From Candidatus Stercoripulliclostridium pullicola (lineage in GTDB: Bacteria; Bacillota; Clostridia; Christensenellales; DTU072): a stretch of 16,790 nucleotides of DNA. Of this stretch, positions 7,311-16,790 are shown one piece after another; the first letter of the stretch is position 1; each line of letters opens with the position of its first letter. Below the pieces are notes generated by a model. That model did not search any database. It saw only the letters and a program-made list of their open reading frames with translations, and was not told the origin of the DNA. The DNA lies in the NCBI GenBank assembly GCA_017694145.1, contig JADINF010000069.1, forward strand, positions 1 to 16,790, in the 5' to 3' direction. Made by a program: the position numbers and the translations under genes.

Positions 7311-10300
7311 TTACACTACGGTTATCTGGATATATCTCAGATAACCTACGTAGTTCCACGCGACCTTACCAAGGAGATTGACGGTACCGCCGGTCTTTAC
7401 GCAGTCTACGGAGTAGAACGCATTCTCTTTAGAGAGAGATTCGATATTTGAACCGTTGATATCGTAAGGTATTACGGACGAAGCCGAACCGCTTATATCC
7501 ACGAAATCGACTGTTGCAAGTCCGATAAGGTATCCCGAAGCGTAGAACGTCCAAGTAAAGCCGACCTCCACGCTTGCCTGCGTATATTTTATGGCGCCGC
7601 CGCAATATTCCGCCGTGGCGAATTTGGGAGCGGCTACGTTAGAGGAACCGACCGTACCGTCGTTACCGCCGTAAGCGCCGCCGAGATATGCGTACTGCAC
7701 TGCCTGCTTGTCCTCGCCCGACTGCTCGACGTAGACGTAATGGAATAACTTGACGCCCCATTCCGACGCAGACATATTTTCGAGCGTTGCTCCTGAGGCG
7801 TTGTAACCCGCGCCTGCGGCGACGTAGCTCTTATTGCTCGTAGCGTCCGACGAACGCCTGTTGAACATAAGCTTGCCGCCGAAAGTCGCCGTATTGACCG
7901 TCGCCAGGTTATATCCCACGATACCGCCTATATAAACCGTCGTGCCGTCCGCAAATACGCCGGGCTCGTGCATCGGCGCGTTCTGTCCGGAAGTAGGCGT
8001 ATAGTAATTGCCGTTGTTGGTGATCACTTCGAGCGCCGCGCTTCCCGCATTGTAATTGTTATCCGCGCTTCCCACGCTGAAATTGACGTTAAATACGTTA
8101 CCGCTCCAGTTGACGCCGACTATTCCGCCGTAACTGCCGCCCGCATATACCGACGAACCCGCTGAGCGCGAGGAATATATCCTTACCGAGGACGTGGCGC
8201 CTTCTATGTTACCGAAGTTGACGCCGACAACTCCGCCGACTATGCTTCCGATAAAGGTGATAGTATTGTCGCCGGTGTTGCTCGCCACGCTTACGTTTCT
8301 GACCGTACCGGTATTATGTCCCGCTATACCGCCCGCGCCGAGCAGATATATATTCGTTTCCGTGGGCTCTTTGAAGTTAGCCGCGCCGCTAGTAGTCGCG
8401 CTTGCGGAATATATCGTGCCGTTCTTGGTAAGCGCAAGATAGCTGTCGCTCACAAGCCTGCGCTGCCCTATCGAGCCGACCACGCCGCCTATTGCGATAC
8501 CGTTGACGTAAGAACTGAGCGAGGGATCGATCGCGACGGCATAAGATATAGCGCGTTGCTCGCTCCCTCCGTCTGCGGAAGAATCTCCGGCTATCGTTCC
8601 CGCAATGCCGCCCGCACCGGTAGAGGATACTACGGTTACATCTCTGCTATAGGTACCGGCTTCCGGATTGGCAGCGGACACGCTGTCCACGCTCGAAGTC
8701 ACGTATGCGTAAAGCCCTATCTGACCGACTATGCCGCCTGCGCCGCCGATAAATCCGCTCGCTTCGTCGTAACTTGCACCGGAACTCGCCGTTATAGTCA
8801 GACCGCTTACGGATACGTCGATAAGCTCGGTTTTGTTGTTTCTGTCCGCACGTATATAGCCCGCGATACCGCCTACGTTATTGTTGCCCGTTACCGAAGA
8901 GCCAAGCGATCCGAAAACGACGGAAACGTTTCTTATCGTGGTATTGACCGCTTCGCCTACTAAAGCGCCTACGTTTACGCCGCCCGTGACGTTTACGCCG
9001 GTGAGCACCACGTTTTCTATTACCGCGCCACTCGAAGTCGCCGCAAACAATCCGACGTTGGTGGAATAAGACATATTGAGATTCAGATTATTTAGAGAAT
9101 AGCCGCCGCCGTCGAAGTGACCGTTGAAGCCGCCGGTGCGCTCGACGCCGTCCGCACCCGTATACGGTGCGCAAAGAGGAGCGAGCAACGCGTTACCCGA
9201 CTCGTTGAGCTCGATATTCGCTATCACCCTGAAATATACTTCTCCGAGCTCGGCGTTACAACCGCGATGAAGAGCGTCCACGTTCTTGAGATGGTCTATC
9301 GTAGAGATGAGGAAAGGCTCGGACGCGGTGCCGTTACCTGCCGATTCGCTATCTCCCTCGGCGAACGGATATTTCTGCTGGCTCTCGGAAGGGACTTCTT
9401 GGGCTACGAATTGCATATTTACGGCATCCCAAACGTATTGTGTCAAAGTTTTACTGTCGTAATACACTATCTTCTGCCACTTGCTGAAGCCGTCTGAAGA
9501 GCCGTTGAAATTTATGCCGAAACTTATATAGTCGCTCGCAATCGGACCGTAACCCGCAAGCAATCTGTTGCCGTAATCTCCGGAAACGCTGCCGTCGTAA
9601 TTGGCGCCGGGCAAAATCGGGATGTTCTTGATAACGATGACGCCGTTCACCGCTCCGTCGCCGTCGAACTCGCCGCCGTCGCTTATATACTTGCCGCCCA
9701 CGCCGTTCTCGCTGTTATTATCGCCGAGGGCGTTAGCGAGCGTTTCGGGCAGTTTTATGGCGGAGCCCCAATACACGTTATGCAGTTCGAGCTCGCCGTA
9801 AGCGGTGAAGTTGATGCTTACGCGCTTGTTGCGGTTCGCTCTCACGATGACGTACATGGCTTCCATCGCGGCGTTATAGCCGCCCGGGTCGTTGTGATCG
9901 AGAGTCGCGGGAGGCAGACCGTCTTTACTTAATTCGTAATCGCCGCCCGTCATGAATATATCGTTATTGCTGTCGTCGTAAACGGTAACGCTCGAATACC
10001 TGTCGAACCTCGGGTTGAAGTTGTTAAGATCGTTGGGATCGCCGGTGTATCCGGTATCGAGCATAACCTTGATCCGACTGCCTACGCGCGCGTCGGTGAG
10101 CGTTATGGTGCGCTGATCCGTATATGCGTCTCCCGTTATCAGCCGCCAGCCGCCTTCTGCGGACGCATCCTCGACGTAATATTTAAGATAAGGAAGCGCG
10201 ACCGTAAGCCCCGACGCGGAGCCGGAGAGGCCGGATATCTCGAGCGTGACGGTATATATACGGATGTATCTTGCGTATATAACGTAAGAGCCGAGCATAC

Positions 10301-13300
10301 GCAACAGCAAGGTGCCCGTAGCCGCGTTATAATTATAATAGATGGTCTCCGAAGTGTTGGTGCCGTCAGCATTCTGGATATAATCCCCGACGTAAGTGAC
10401 GTTATCCACTACTTCGTCGGACAGTCCGTCGTCGGAAGCGGAAAGGTTGAGCGCCTGTCTGCCGCCCGCGCCGCCGTTATCGACTATATACCAACCGGCG
10501 AATTCGTATCCGCTTATCACGGAAGGCAACAAAGTCTGCACCGTGCCGTAATTGAAGCTTCCGTACGAAAGGCTGGTGGATTCGATCTTGGGCTCTACCA
10601 TGCCTTCGCCGTCTATAAATACGTTTTCGTCCTCGATTGCCGTGGACTTGACCAGATTAAGGGTTTCGACCTTCTGATAAACGGGGCGAATGATTATTGC
10701 GGGTATGGACGTGCTGCTTACGTAATTGCCCGCGGTATCGTAATTAGAAGCGTTGTAGTAGAATCCGGCGTCGAGCGTTCCGTCGAATCCGACGTATGCC
10801 GCGTACGAGGTGTCGAATAAACAGCTTATCGGGAAATTGAAACTACTGCGCGTCACGACGTTGGTACTGTCGGACGGGTCTACGTAAGGGATATTCTGCC
10901 AGGAATACGAAGTGCCGTCAAAAGCGTAATATTGCCATGACAGGAACCTGTAAGTCGAAGAAGAGGTTTCCCAATACAGCGAAATTCTGTTGTCCGTCCA
11001 GGTATTGTACGGGGAATTCGCGCCGGAAACTCCGCTCGTGGCTATCGAATTGAGCTTGCCGAGCATACTGAACGATTTGTCGGTATGTCCGTCCGCGGAA
11101 GTAAGCGCGGGCACGTTGTATGAGCTCGCATAATACTGCGGCATCGACGAATTGTACGACGCGGCGGTGGCTACGACCGTACCGGTATCGAGATATTCGT
11201 TCTCGTACTCGTATACGTTCTCCACTACCACGTTATATACCGGTACGAATCTTGCCACGACGTCCACGACGAATTCGGTGACCGCCGACGTACCGCTGCC
11301 CGTCCTTCTTTCGACGATATTGACGCCGTCGGAAAGCCCGTCGAGATCGTTCAATACGAACGCCCCCGTCGTAGTCCCCGGATAATACTGTCCGAGTTGC
11401 GTATAGCTGTTGATGCCGTTGATGAAATAACCGACGAACTGATAATATCTCGACCATTCGCCCTGCGCGCTTATGGATTCGGAAATATAGAACCTGACTT
11501 CGTCGTTATAATCGTAGACGCCGTCGGGAGTACTGCCGAGTATATCACTGAACTCGATGGAATAATCCGGCCTCATACTGCCCTCGTCGGTCACGAACGA
11601 AATACTGCCGGTGAGCGTTATCAGCTTGCGGAAGCTAACTTTCAGAATGATGTTCTCGGTGATCTCTTTAATGGTAAGCACCACTTTCGAGAACCTTCCC
11701 TCGAACGCGGGAAGATCCGATGCGTAGACCACGTTACCGTTTTCGTCGTAATAGGTAAGCGTGATATTGCCGCTTGACGTATCGAATTCCTCGTAACGGT
11801 CGGTGAACTGCCTGTAACCGTTCGCGTCGGGAGCGTCGAGCGAGTAGAGATAGCTTACGTTCTCGAAGCGGTAACCGCTGTTGGGAGTCATCGTTATCTG
11901 CACGGTACTTCCCGCGGAAGTCACGAGCGAGTTGTCGCGCAGGCTCGTAACGGTAGCGTTATTGACCACGTAACTCATCGTGCCGCCGGCGCCGGAAGAA
12001 GACGAGCCTATCGTTTCCATTGCAAGGCTCACGTAGAGGCTGTTGTTGGCGTAGGAATATACCGTCTTGTCCTCTCCTATCACTTCGCCGTCTGTGCCGT
12101 AAGTGGCGTTCACGGTGGTCTGAGTTCCGTTCTCCGTCACCACGTTCTTGTATGTGAAGCCCTGCGTGGCGTTATTGGATACGTATCTGTCCGCTCCGCG
12201 CAGATAGAGAGTCGCTCCGCTCCTCACGTAATACACGTATACCGCGTCGTTGCCGTTCGTATCGGAATCGGTAAGTATTTCGCGGTTGTTGGCAAGGTTC
12301 GGAAGCGGCACGCCGTTGGCGGCGGACTCCGTATAGACTGCTTCCGCCGTCATATCCGAATACAGACGGTAGAGCATTTCGGCGGGATTGTAGGAAATGA
12401 AGGAGCCCGAATAATACTTGAATTCGGGATGTATTTCCACCGCCACGCTGTACAGGCGGAAGAATACCGCGCGGAATACGCGAGAACTCTGAATGACGTA
12501 TTCCATCACGTATCCGTCGGACATGAGCGTAATACCGTTCACGCCGTCCTGTACATAGACCCATTGTCCGTCTATATATTCTTGGAAACCTTCGAATTTG
12601 TATTTATTCGTGCCGTAAGCGGTAATATTGGCGGTAAATCTCGCGCTCGTACCGTATACGTGCGTCGAGCCGGCAGGTTTATTGTCGCCGAACGAAACGC
12701 CGATATAGAATTCGCTTTCGTATGCGTTACCGGTGATCTCGGAGCCGGTATTCGTTCCGCTGTCCGAAGTCACGAGATAATTGGCTACGCTACTGTCGTA
12801 TTCGTCCTGCGTTACCGAATAATAGATCCTCAACGTGCTCTTGTTGGCGTCCTCGAAATCCATATATCTCAAAATTTCTTCCGTGAGCAATATACGGATA
12901 CTGTCGCCTTTTGCGGAATAGGTGTTGTTGCCTGTCCCTGAAGGCAAGCTTATATTGTCCTTGCCGTCGCCGTTGAGTCCCACGGCGTTGCACAGCCATA
13001 CGCCGGAAATACTGTATCCCGCCGTCAAAGTCTGCCTTATGATCGCCGCGTTGTCGGCGTCGTAAATAATGCTGTTGTTTTCGAGCTCAAGTTCCAAAGT
13101 GCCGTCGGAAGAATACCACACCCCTCCATTCTGCACCGCCGCCACGTTATTGACGTAGAATACGACGTTGAAATATTGTCTGCCGTATTCGGGAGTGACG
13201 GTGATCGAGGTACGGTTATTGACGAGCGCGGCGTTCACGAGAAGTTTCGTGCCGTCGGCGGCGTCGGTCGTGTAACGGTAGCTCGAGCCCTCTTTCGTAT

Positions 13301-16300
13301 GCGTGGTGCCTACCGTCTGTCCGTTGATCGTCACGGAACTGAGATAATATCCCGTATCGGAGAGCACGGTGATACTGAGAGCGTCGTAATAGCTCAGAGT
13401 GGTCGCCGTATAATCGGTATAATTTCCGCCGGAACGGGTTTCGTACGTTACTTTATATTGTTTTATGGCGTACGCTACGTAAACGGACACGTTGCCCGTC
13501 ACGTTATCGATCGTGTAGGAGCGTACTCCCGTACCGTCGTCCGCAGTAAGTCCCGAAGGATCGGAAACGAGCGCTCCGCTCCTGCCGTCCATCGTTATGG
13601 TCACGGCTACCACTTCGTAGCCTTCCGGAGGCATGAGTCTTACGGAGAGCTTGTCGTTGAAACGCAATCCTATATATTCGCCTTCCGGATCGGGACGTCC
13701 TATCAGAGAGCCTGTAGTAAGATCGATACCGCCCGAATCGGAATAGAATTCCCTCTTGACTTCGCCATAAACGTTTTCGTTGATGACGGCGCCCGCCACC
13801 GCGCGGAGCGTGAAGGAATTGCCGTTGCCGTCGGTAATACCGTACGTTCTGTTATAATCTCCGCTGAAAGTGACGTCGTAACCTCTCCTCTCTACGGTAA
13901 GTATTACGTTAACGTCGGTACGCACGTTATACAATGTATACGCCCTGCCCGCGGAGAGGAGCGACAACGCTTCCTGCGATACCTCGCTCACTCCGTCCCT
14001 GACGAACTCCACCTTAGTAAGGACGTATCCCGTGTCCAGCGCGTTGCCGACGAGGCTTATCGACGTGGAATTGCCCCAGACGACGGTCGCGGGCGACGCG
14101 GTGGCCTTGCCGCCCTCGAAAGCCTCTATGACGACGCCGTAGGAATAAACTTCGAACGTCAGTTCCGCGTTGGCGTCGGAAACAAGAGTATATTGGAAAG
14201 CGTTTTCTCCGCTTCCGTCGGCAATATTATAAGAACTGTTATTGACCGCGAATTTACTTACGCCGTAACCGTAATCGCCGTAAGACGGTATCGCCACGAA
14301 TACGAATCTCGTGTTATATGTGGCGGTGATCGCGCCGGTAGACTTATCTATCCATATCATGCCGCTCGGCGTGCTCTGCTCGGAATACACGTAATCGCCG
14401 GAAGCGGGAGGTGTCGAACCGATGTCGATAACGGCAACGCCGCTTCTCCAGACCATGTCGCCTAACTCGTTCCTTATGTAATAAGTGCCGCCCGCATTGG
14501 CGGAATATTTGACGGAATAGACGAGAATGCTGTACTGCACCTCGATGAGCAGGTCGGACGAAATAATCGCCGAATAGTTATTCGCTCTTACCGCGCTCGA
14601 ACGGTCTTCGCCGTTGACGTCAAACTGCGTGCGGGAATATCCCGTGCCGGGGTTGACGTTGACGGTGAAACTCAGACCATATTCGTATTTACCGTCATCG
14701 GTGACGACGGTAGCCGAAGCGGAGTAAGGATTACTGAACGTGACGCTCACGCCGGAAGCGCACAGATAAGGCGAGCCGAGAGATTCGGTAGTGAGCCTGT
14801 GCTCGTAGGTATACGTTCTGCGCTTGAATTCGACGTTCAGCGCGACTATGTCGGACGAGAGCGATTGCAGTATATACGAACCGCCGTCGGGATTGATCGA
14901 AGAAGTAAGGTTTACGGTGGTATTTGCTCCGTCGCCGTACACGACTTCGAAAAGCGAAATATAATATCCGCGCGCCGTCCGCGGGGCTACGGTGATCCTG
15001 ACGTTCGCGCCGTGGTTGACGCCCCTGTAAACGTTGTCGGCGTCCGCGGTATAGCCGGAGATGGTCACGGTGCCGTATGTGGTGGGCGCGACGTCGTAAG
15101 AGGCGAAATTGAGGCTCTTATTGGTCGCGTTGACCGCGATCGAATACTCGTTGACCGCATAGGTCACTCTCAGCGTTACGTTGCCTTCTATGACCGCGGC
15201 TTCGAAATAGACTTCCGAGAAATCGTTGACGTTCACGGAAGAGTCGAACCAATCGTTATTGACGGTGCCGTTTATGCGCAGTTCGGAGAGGTGGTAACCG
15301 CTTTCCGCGCTCATTTTGAGCCAGAGCGTGTCGCCCGCTCCGAAAGTGAGCGTGCGCGCGTCCACGTAAGCGGTGGAAGTGCCGTCAACGGAAACTTTCT
15401 TAACGTAAGTTACGCCGCCCGCCGATTCCGCGACCGTAACGGTGTAAGCGTTGGGCGTAAACGCGATCGCGATATCGGTATCGCCGGTTATTTCCGTGGA
15501 AAGGATACCGGACACGAAATTATTGGTTTCCGGATCGATGACGGCGCTGATAAGCGACGAAGCCGCTATGCCCAGACCGTTAACGCTTACGGAGCCGATA
15601 TAATGACCTTCGAGCGCGTTGAGATCGAGGCTGAAAGCGGTACCGTATTCTACCGTGAGCGTTTCGCCTGCGTATGCGCCGGTAACCGTGCCGTTACCCG
15701 AATATTCGACGTGCACGCTGTATTTTATGGGAGTAAAGACGGCGTCGATCGTAATATCGCCGTTCACGTATTCTGCGGGAACGGTGTAATCGAACACTCC
15801 GCCCGATACCGCGGAAGCCCCGAGATCGGGGTGATAAACGGCGTTGCCTATAACCAACGTGAACGAAGTGAGCGCGTATCCCGTAGAAGGAATAAATCTG
15901 ATATCGAAAGAAGTATTGGCGGTGACTCCGGTGACCGTAGTGTTGACTATGCCGTGCGTAACGCCGTTTACAGCTATCACATACTCTTTTTCTTCGAATA
16001 TCGCATAAGCCGAAACGTCCGAATAAACGTTTACGGTATAAGTACCGAGGGCGACGTTCACTTCTTCTCCGTTGACTATAAGCGCTTTAAGCACGTAACC
16101 GGGATTGGGCGTCGCGGTGAAGGTTACCTGCGTGCCCGGGGCGACGGGACCGGTCGCAGTCGCGGTAAGCGAACCTTCGCCGACGTGCGAAACGCTGACG
16201 GCAGGTTGGGCTCCTGCGGCGGAATCGAGTCTTACGAAGATATCGATCTCCGTATCCACGTCGGAAATACTGAGCGTATCGGAAGCGACGAGCGAATACT

Positions 16301-16790
16301 GCCCTCTGATATCGGAAGGCGTGAACGCGCCGGTTACGGCTTCGTAGTAATACGACGTGCCCTCTCTGTTGACGACTTTGACGCCGTCTGCGGAAACGGT
16401 CTTGCCGCCGAGCGTGAACTGCACGTTGAGGGTGCTCCCGAATACGAGCTCGCCGTTATAGGTGAGCATTTTCCCGTCGTCGGAAATATTCGCCGCCACG
16501 TCGAAACCGTCTATCTTTATCGAAGCGCCGCTTTCCGTGCCGAGCAGATAAACCGTGTATCCGAGCTCTATATAAACGAAAGTGACGGATACTTCGTAAT
16601 CTTTAGAAAGGTTGTCTATCCTGAAAGTATGCGAAGCCGCACGATAACCGACAATTTCCGAAACGGTCGAGCCGTCGGCTACGGAAATGAGCGTAACGGC
16701 GTTGACGTAATAACCTTCGGGCGCGGTGACGGTGAATTCGGCGTTGGTTCCCGTGGAGATATCCGCAAAAGTCCGTCCCTGCGTACCGTA
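7311..16790 (-). CDS. Giant InlB-repeat/GLUG surface protein, C-terminal 3159 residues (N-terminus outside the window)
   Basis: This is a very large, probably secreted adhesin-like protein; no enzymatic motif was recognised. The frame is open to the right edge, and the gene extends beyond it. A GTG at 16499 is not a credible start because coherent repeat sequence continues upstream and no ribosome site precedes it. Counting from the edge, residues 1 to about 2340 are diverged InlB-B-like beta modules. Residues about 2480-3040 hold a GLUG-type region beginning GTASEPFLISTIDHLKNV, and the last 120 or so residues are beta-rich and end ...RYIQITVV. The protein is rich in Tyr, Asn, Ser, Thr, Gly and Asp, and poor in Lys and Cys. 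No LPxTG, terminal transmembrane helix or SLH repeat is seen, so any anchor or signal peptide must lie in the unseen N-terminus. A role in adhesion or surface-matrix formation is inferred from family habit only. Confidence 0.9.
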   Translation of the reverse strand, partial: YGTQGRTFADISTGTNAEFTVTAPEGYYVNAVTLISVADGSTVSEIVGYRAASHTFRIDNLSKDYEVSVTFVYIELGYTVYLLGTESGASIKIDGFDVAANISDDGKMLTYNGELVFGSTLNVQFTLGGKTVSADGVKVVNREGTSYYYEAVTGAFTPSDIRGQYSLVASDTLSISDVDTEIDIFVRLDSAAGAQPAVSVSHVGEGSLTATATGPVAPGTQVTFTATPNPGYVLKALIVNGEEVNVALGTYTVNVYSDVSAYAIFEEKEYVIAVNGVTHGIVNTTVTGVTANTSFDIRFIPSTGYALTSFTLVIGNAVYHPDLGASAVSGGVFDYTVPAEYVNGDITIDAVFTPIKYSVHVEYSGNGTVTGAYAGETLTVEYGTAFSLDLNALEGHYIGSVSVNGLGIAASSLISAVIDPETNNFVSGILSTEITGDTDIAIAFTPNAYTVTVAESAGGVTYVKKVSVDGTSTAYVDARTLTFGAGDTLWLKMSAESGYHLSELRINGTVNNDWFDSSVNVNDFSEVYFEAAVIEGNVTLRVTYAVNEYSIAVNATNKSLNFASYDVAPTTYGTVTISGYTADADNVYRGVNHGANVRITVAPRTARGYYISLFEVVYGDGANTTVNLTSSINPDGGSYILQSLSSDIVALNVEFKRRTYTYEHRLTTESLGSPYLCASGVSVTFSNPYSASATVVTDDGKYEYGLSFTVNVNPGTGYSRTQFDVNGEDRSSAVRANNYSAIISSDLLIEVQYSILVYSVKYSANAGGTYYIRNELGDMVWRSGVAVIDIGSTPPASGDYVYSEQSTPSGMIWIDKSTGAITATYNTRFVFVAIPSYGDYGYGVSKFAVNNSSYNIADGSGENAFQYTLVSDANAELTFEVYSYGVVIEAFEGGKATASPATVVWGNSTSISLVGNALDTGYVLTKVEFVRDGVSEVSQEALSLLSAGRAYTLYNVRTDVNVILTVERRGYDVTFSGDYNRTYGITDGNGNSFTLRAVAGAVINENVYGEVKREFYSDSGGIDLTTGSLIGRPDPEGEYIGLRFNDKLSVRLMPPEGYEVVAVTITMDGRSGALVSDPSGLTADDGTGVRSYTIDNVTGNVSVYVAYAIKQYKVTYETRSGGNYTDYTATTLSYYDALSITVLSDTGYYLSSVTINGQTVGTTHTKEGSSYRYTTDAADGTKLLVNAALVNNRTSITVTPEYGRQYFNVVFYVNNVAAVQNGGVWYSSDGTLELELENNSIIYDADNAAIIRQTLTAGYSISGVWLCNAVGLNGDGKDNISLPSGTGNNTYSAKGDSIRILLTEEILRYMDFEDANKSTLRIYYSVTQDEYDSSVANYLVTSDSGTNTGSEITGNAYESEFYIGVSFGDNKPAGSTHVYGTSARFTANITAYGTNKYKFEGFQEYIDGQWVYVQDGVNGITLMSDGYVMEYVIQSSRVFRAVFFRLYSVAVEIHPEFKYYSGSFISYNPAEMLYRLYSDMTAEAVYTESAANGVPLPNLANNREILTDSDTNGNDAVYVYYVRSGATLYLRGADRYVSNNATQGFTYKNVVTENGTQTTVNATYGTDGEVIGEDKTVYSYANNSLYVSLAMETIGSSSSGAGGTMSYVVNNATVTSLRDNSLVTSAGSTVQITMTPNSGYRFENVSYLYSLDAPDANGYRQFTDRYEEFDTSSGNITLTYYDENGNVVYASDLPAFEGRFSKVVLTIKEITENIILKVSFRKLITLTGSISFVTDEGSMRPDYSIEFSDILGSTPDGVYDYNDEVRFYISESISAQGEWSRYYQFVGYFINGINSYTQLGQYYPGTTTGAFVLNDLDGLSDGVNIVERRTGSGTSAVTEFVVDVVARFVPVYNVVVENVYEYENEYLDTGTVVATAASYNSSMPQYYASSYNVPALTSADGHTDKSFSMLGKLNSIATSGVSGANSPYNTWTDNRISLYWETSSSTYRFLSWQYYAFDGTSYSWQNIPYVDPSDSTNVVTRSSFNFPISCLFDTSYAAYVGFDGTLDAGFYYNASNYDTAGNYVSSTSIPAIIIRPVYQKVETLNLVKSTAIEDENVFIDGEGMVEPKIESTSLSYGSFNYGTVQTLLPSVISGYEFAGWYIVDNGGAGGRQALNLSASDDGLSDEVVDNVTYVGDYIQNADGTNTSETIYYNYNAATGTLLLRMLGSYVIYARYIRIYTVTLEISGLSGSASGLTVALPYLKYYVEDASAEGGWRLITGDAYTDQRTITLTDARVGSRIKVMLDTGYTGDPNDLNNFNPRFDRYSSVTVYDDSNNDIFMTGGDYELSKDGLPPATLDHNDPGGYNAAMEAMYVIVRANRNKRVSINFTAYGELELHNVYWGSAIKLPETLANALGDNNSENGVGGKYISDGGEFDGDGAVNGVIVIKNIPILPGANYDGSVSGDYGNRLLAGYGPIASDYISFGINFNGSSDGFSKWQKIVYYDSKTLTQYVWDAVNMQFVAQEVPSESQQKYPFAEGDSESAGNGTASEPFLISTIDHLKNVDALHRGCNAELGEVYFRVIANIELNESGNALLAPLCAPYTGADGVERTGGFNGHFDGGGYSLNNLNLNMSYSTNVGLFAATSSGAVIENVVLTGVNVTGGVNVGALVGEAVNTTIRNVSVVFGSLGSSVTGNNNVGGIAGYIRADRNNKTELIDVSVSGLTITASSGASYDEASGFIGGAGGIVGQIGLYAYVTSSVDSVSAANPEAGTYSRDVTVVSSTGAGGIAGTIAGDSSADGGSEQRAISYAVAIDPSLSSYVNGIAIGGVVGSIGQRRLVSDSYLALTKNGTIYSASATTSGAANFKEPTETNIYLLGAGGIAGHNTGTVRNVSVASNTGDNTITFIGSIVGGVVGVNFGNIEGATSSVRIYSSRSAGSSVYAGGSYGGIVGVNWSGNVFNVNFSVGSADNNYNAGSAALEVITNNGNYYTPTSGQNAPMHEPGVFADGTTVYIGGIVGYNLATVNTATFGGKLMFNRRSSDATSNKSYVAAGAGYNASGATLENMSASEWGVKLFHYVYVEQSGEDKQAVQYAYLGGAYGGNDGTVGSSNVAAPKFATAEYCGGAIKYTQASVEVGFTWTFYASGYLIGLATVDFVDISGSASSVIPYDINGSNIESLSKENAFYSVDCVKTGGTVNLLGKVAWNYVGYLRYIQITVV
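7660..9345 (-). repeat. GLUG-motif beta-solenoid region, about 12 turns
   Basis: The region opens with the usual entry GTASEPFLISTIDHLKNV and the segment GGFNGHFDGGGYSLNNLNLN. The core hexapeptide then recurs as VGLFAA, VGALVG, VGGIAG, AGGIVG, AGGIAG, IGGVVG, AGGIAG, VGGVVG, YGGIVG, IGGIVG and finally LGGAYG, at intervals of roughly 35-60 residues. These short Gly-x-x-Gly turns with intervening N-x-S/T strands are characteristic of GLUG repeats in bacterial adhesins and predict a right-handed beta-helix. The boundary is approximate. Confidence 0.8.
9770..16790 (-). repeat. Array of about 16 diverged InlB-B-like beta modules
   Basis: The modules are recognised by a recurring start of the type x-Y-x-V-x-V (KYSVHVEYSGNGTVTG, AYTVTVAESAGG, EYSIAVNATNKS, VYSVKYSANAGGTYY, QYKVTYETRSGGNYT, IYTVTLEISGLSG). 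A later core pairs a Pro/Ser-x-x-GY turn with a V-N-G strand (TFTATPNPGYVLKALIVNGE, ITVLSDTGYYLSSVTINGQT). Approximate module starts are 15990, 15730, 15450, 15150, 14820, 14525, 14150, 13895, 13465, 13180, 12455, 11630, 11245, 10670, 10260 and 9825. This matches the divergent InlB B-repeat family of Gram-positive surface proteins, generally spacer or ligand-binding stalks. Copies are too diverged to be visible as DNA repeats. Confidence 0.8.

Noticed and set aside
13176..14465. Plus-strand open frame of 429 codons
   Set aside because: It is antisense to the repeat array of the giant protein, whose modules are coherent across the whole interval.
1..16790. Mobile elements, CRISPR arrays, tRNA or rRNA genes, riboswitches
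   Set aside because: I searched by eye for transposase motifs, regularly spaced direct repeats, clover-leaf structures and conserved riboswitch cores and found none. Only about 370 bp of the window is non-coding.

Overview
The window reads as a low-to-mid G+C Bacillota genome, most likely an uncultivated gut-type clostridium. The grounds are Gram-positive style signals (AAGGAG ribosome sites, TTGACA/TATAAT-like promoters), a lipoprotein solute-binding protein, an XRE-cupin regulator leading a potABCD operon, and a giant InlB-repeat/GLUG surface protein. A narrower placement (e.g. Christensenellales-like) is only a guess. Every gene I can support lies on the minus strand, so transcription runs from high to low coordinates. 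The long plus-strand frames are antisense shadows.

Region by region, in transcription order. (1) 16790-7311: one uninterrupted frame of 3159 codons, open at the right edge. It is the C-terminal part of a giant, probably extracellular protein. About 2340 residues are diverged InlB-B-like beta modules, followed by a GLUG-type beta-solenoid of about 12 turns and a C-terminal segment with no recognisable cell-wall anchor. (2) 7310-7083: an intergenic region of 228 bp with a hairpin ending the giant gene, a repeated TGTCAAA-AATTT motif and a strong sigma-A promoter. (3) 7082-2035: a compact five-gene operon, XRE-cupin regulator then potA, potB, potC and potD. All junctions overlap except a 9-bp gap before potA. 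It encodes a complete polyamine (spermidine/putrescine) ABC importer. (4) 2034-1890: a hairpin for the pot operon and a promoter with an extended -10 for the next gene. (5) 1889-1: the first 629 codons of a GH38 alpha-mannosidase that runs off the left edge.

How the parts work together: PotD captures polyamine outside the cell, PotB and PotC form the membrane channel and PotA powers it. The leading XRE-cupin protein probably senses polyamine status and controls its own operon. The alpha-mannosidase has its own promoter and probably trims mannose from imported oligosaccharides. The giant protein is probably an adhesin or matrix-binding protein with its own, unseen, promoter.

The most unusual points are the PotD protein, which carries both a lipobox and a C-terminal transmembrane helix with a charged cytoplasmic tail; the PotA protein, whose C-terminal regulatory region is tandemly duplicated; and the size and anchor-less C-terminus of the surface protein. 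I see no tRNA, rRNA, CRISPR array, insertion sequence or phage gene.
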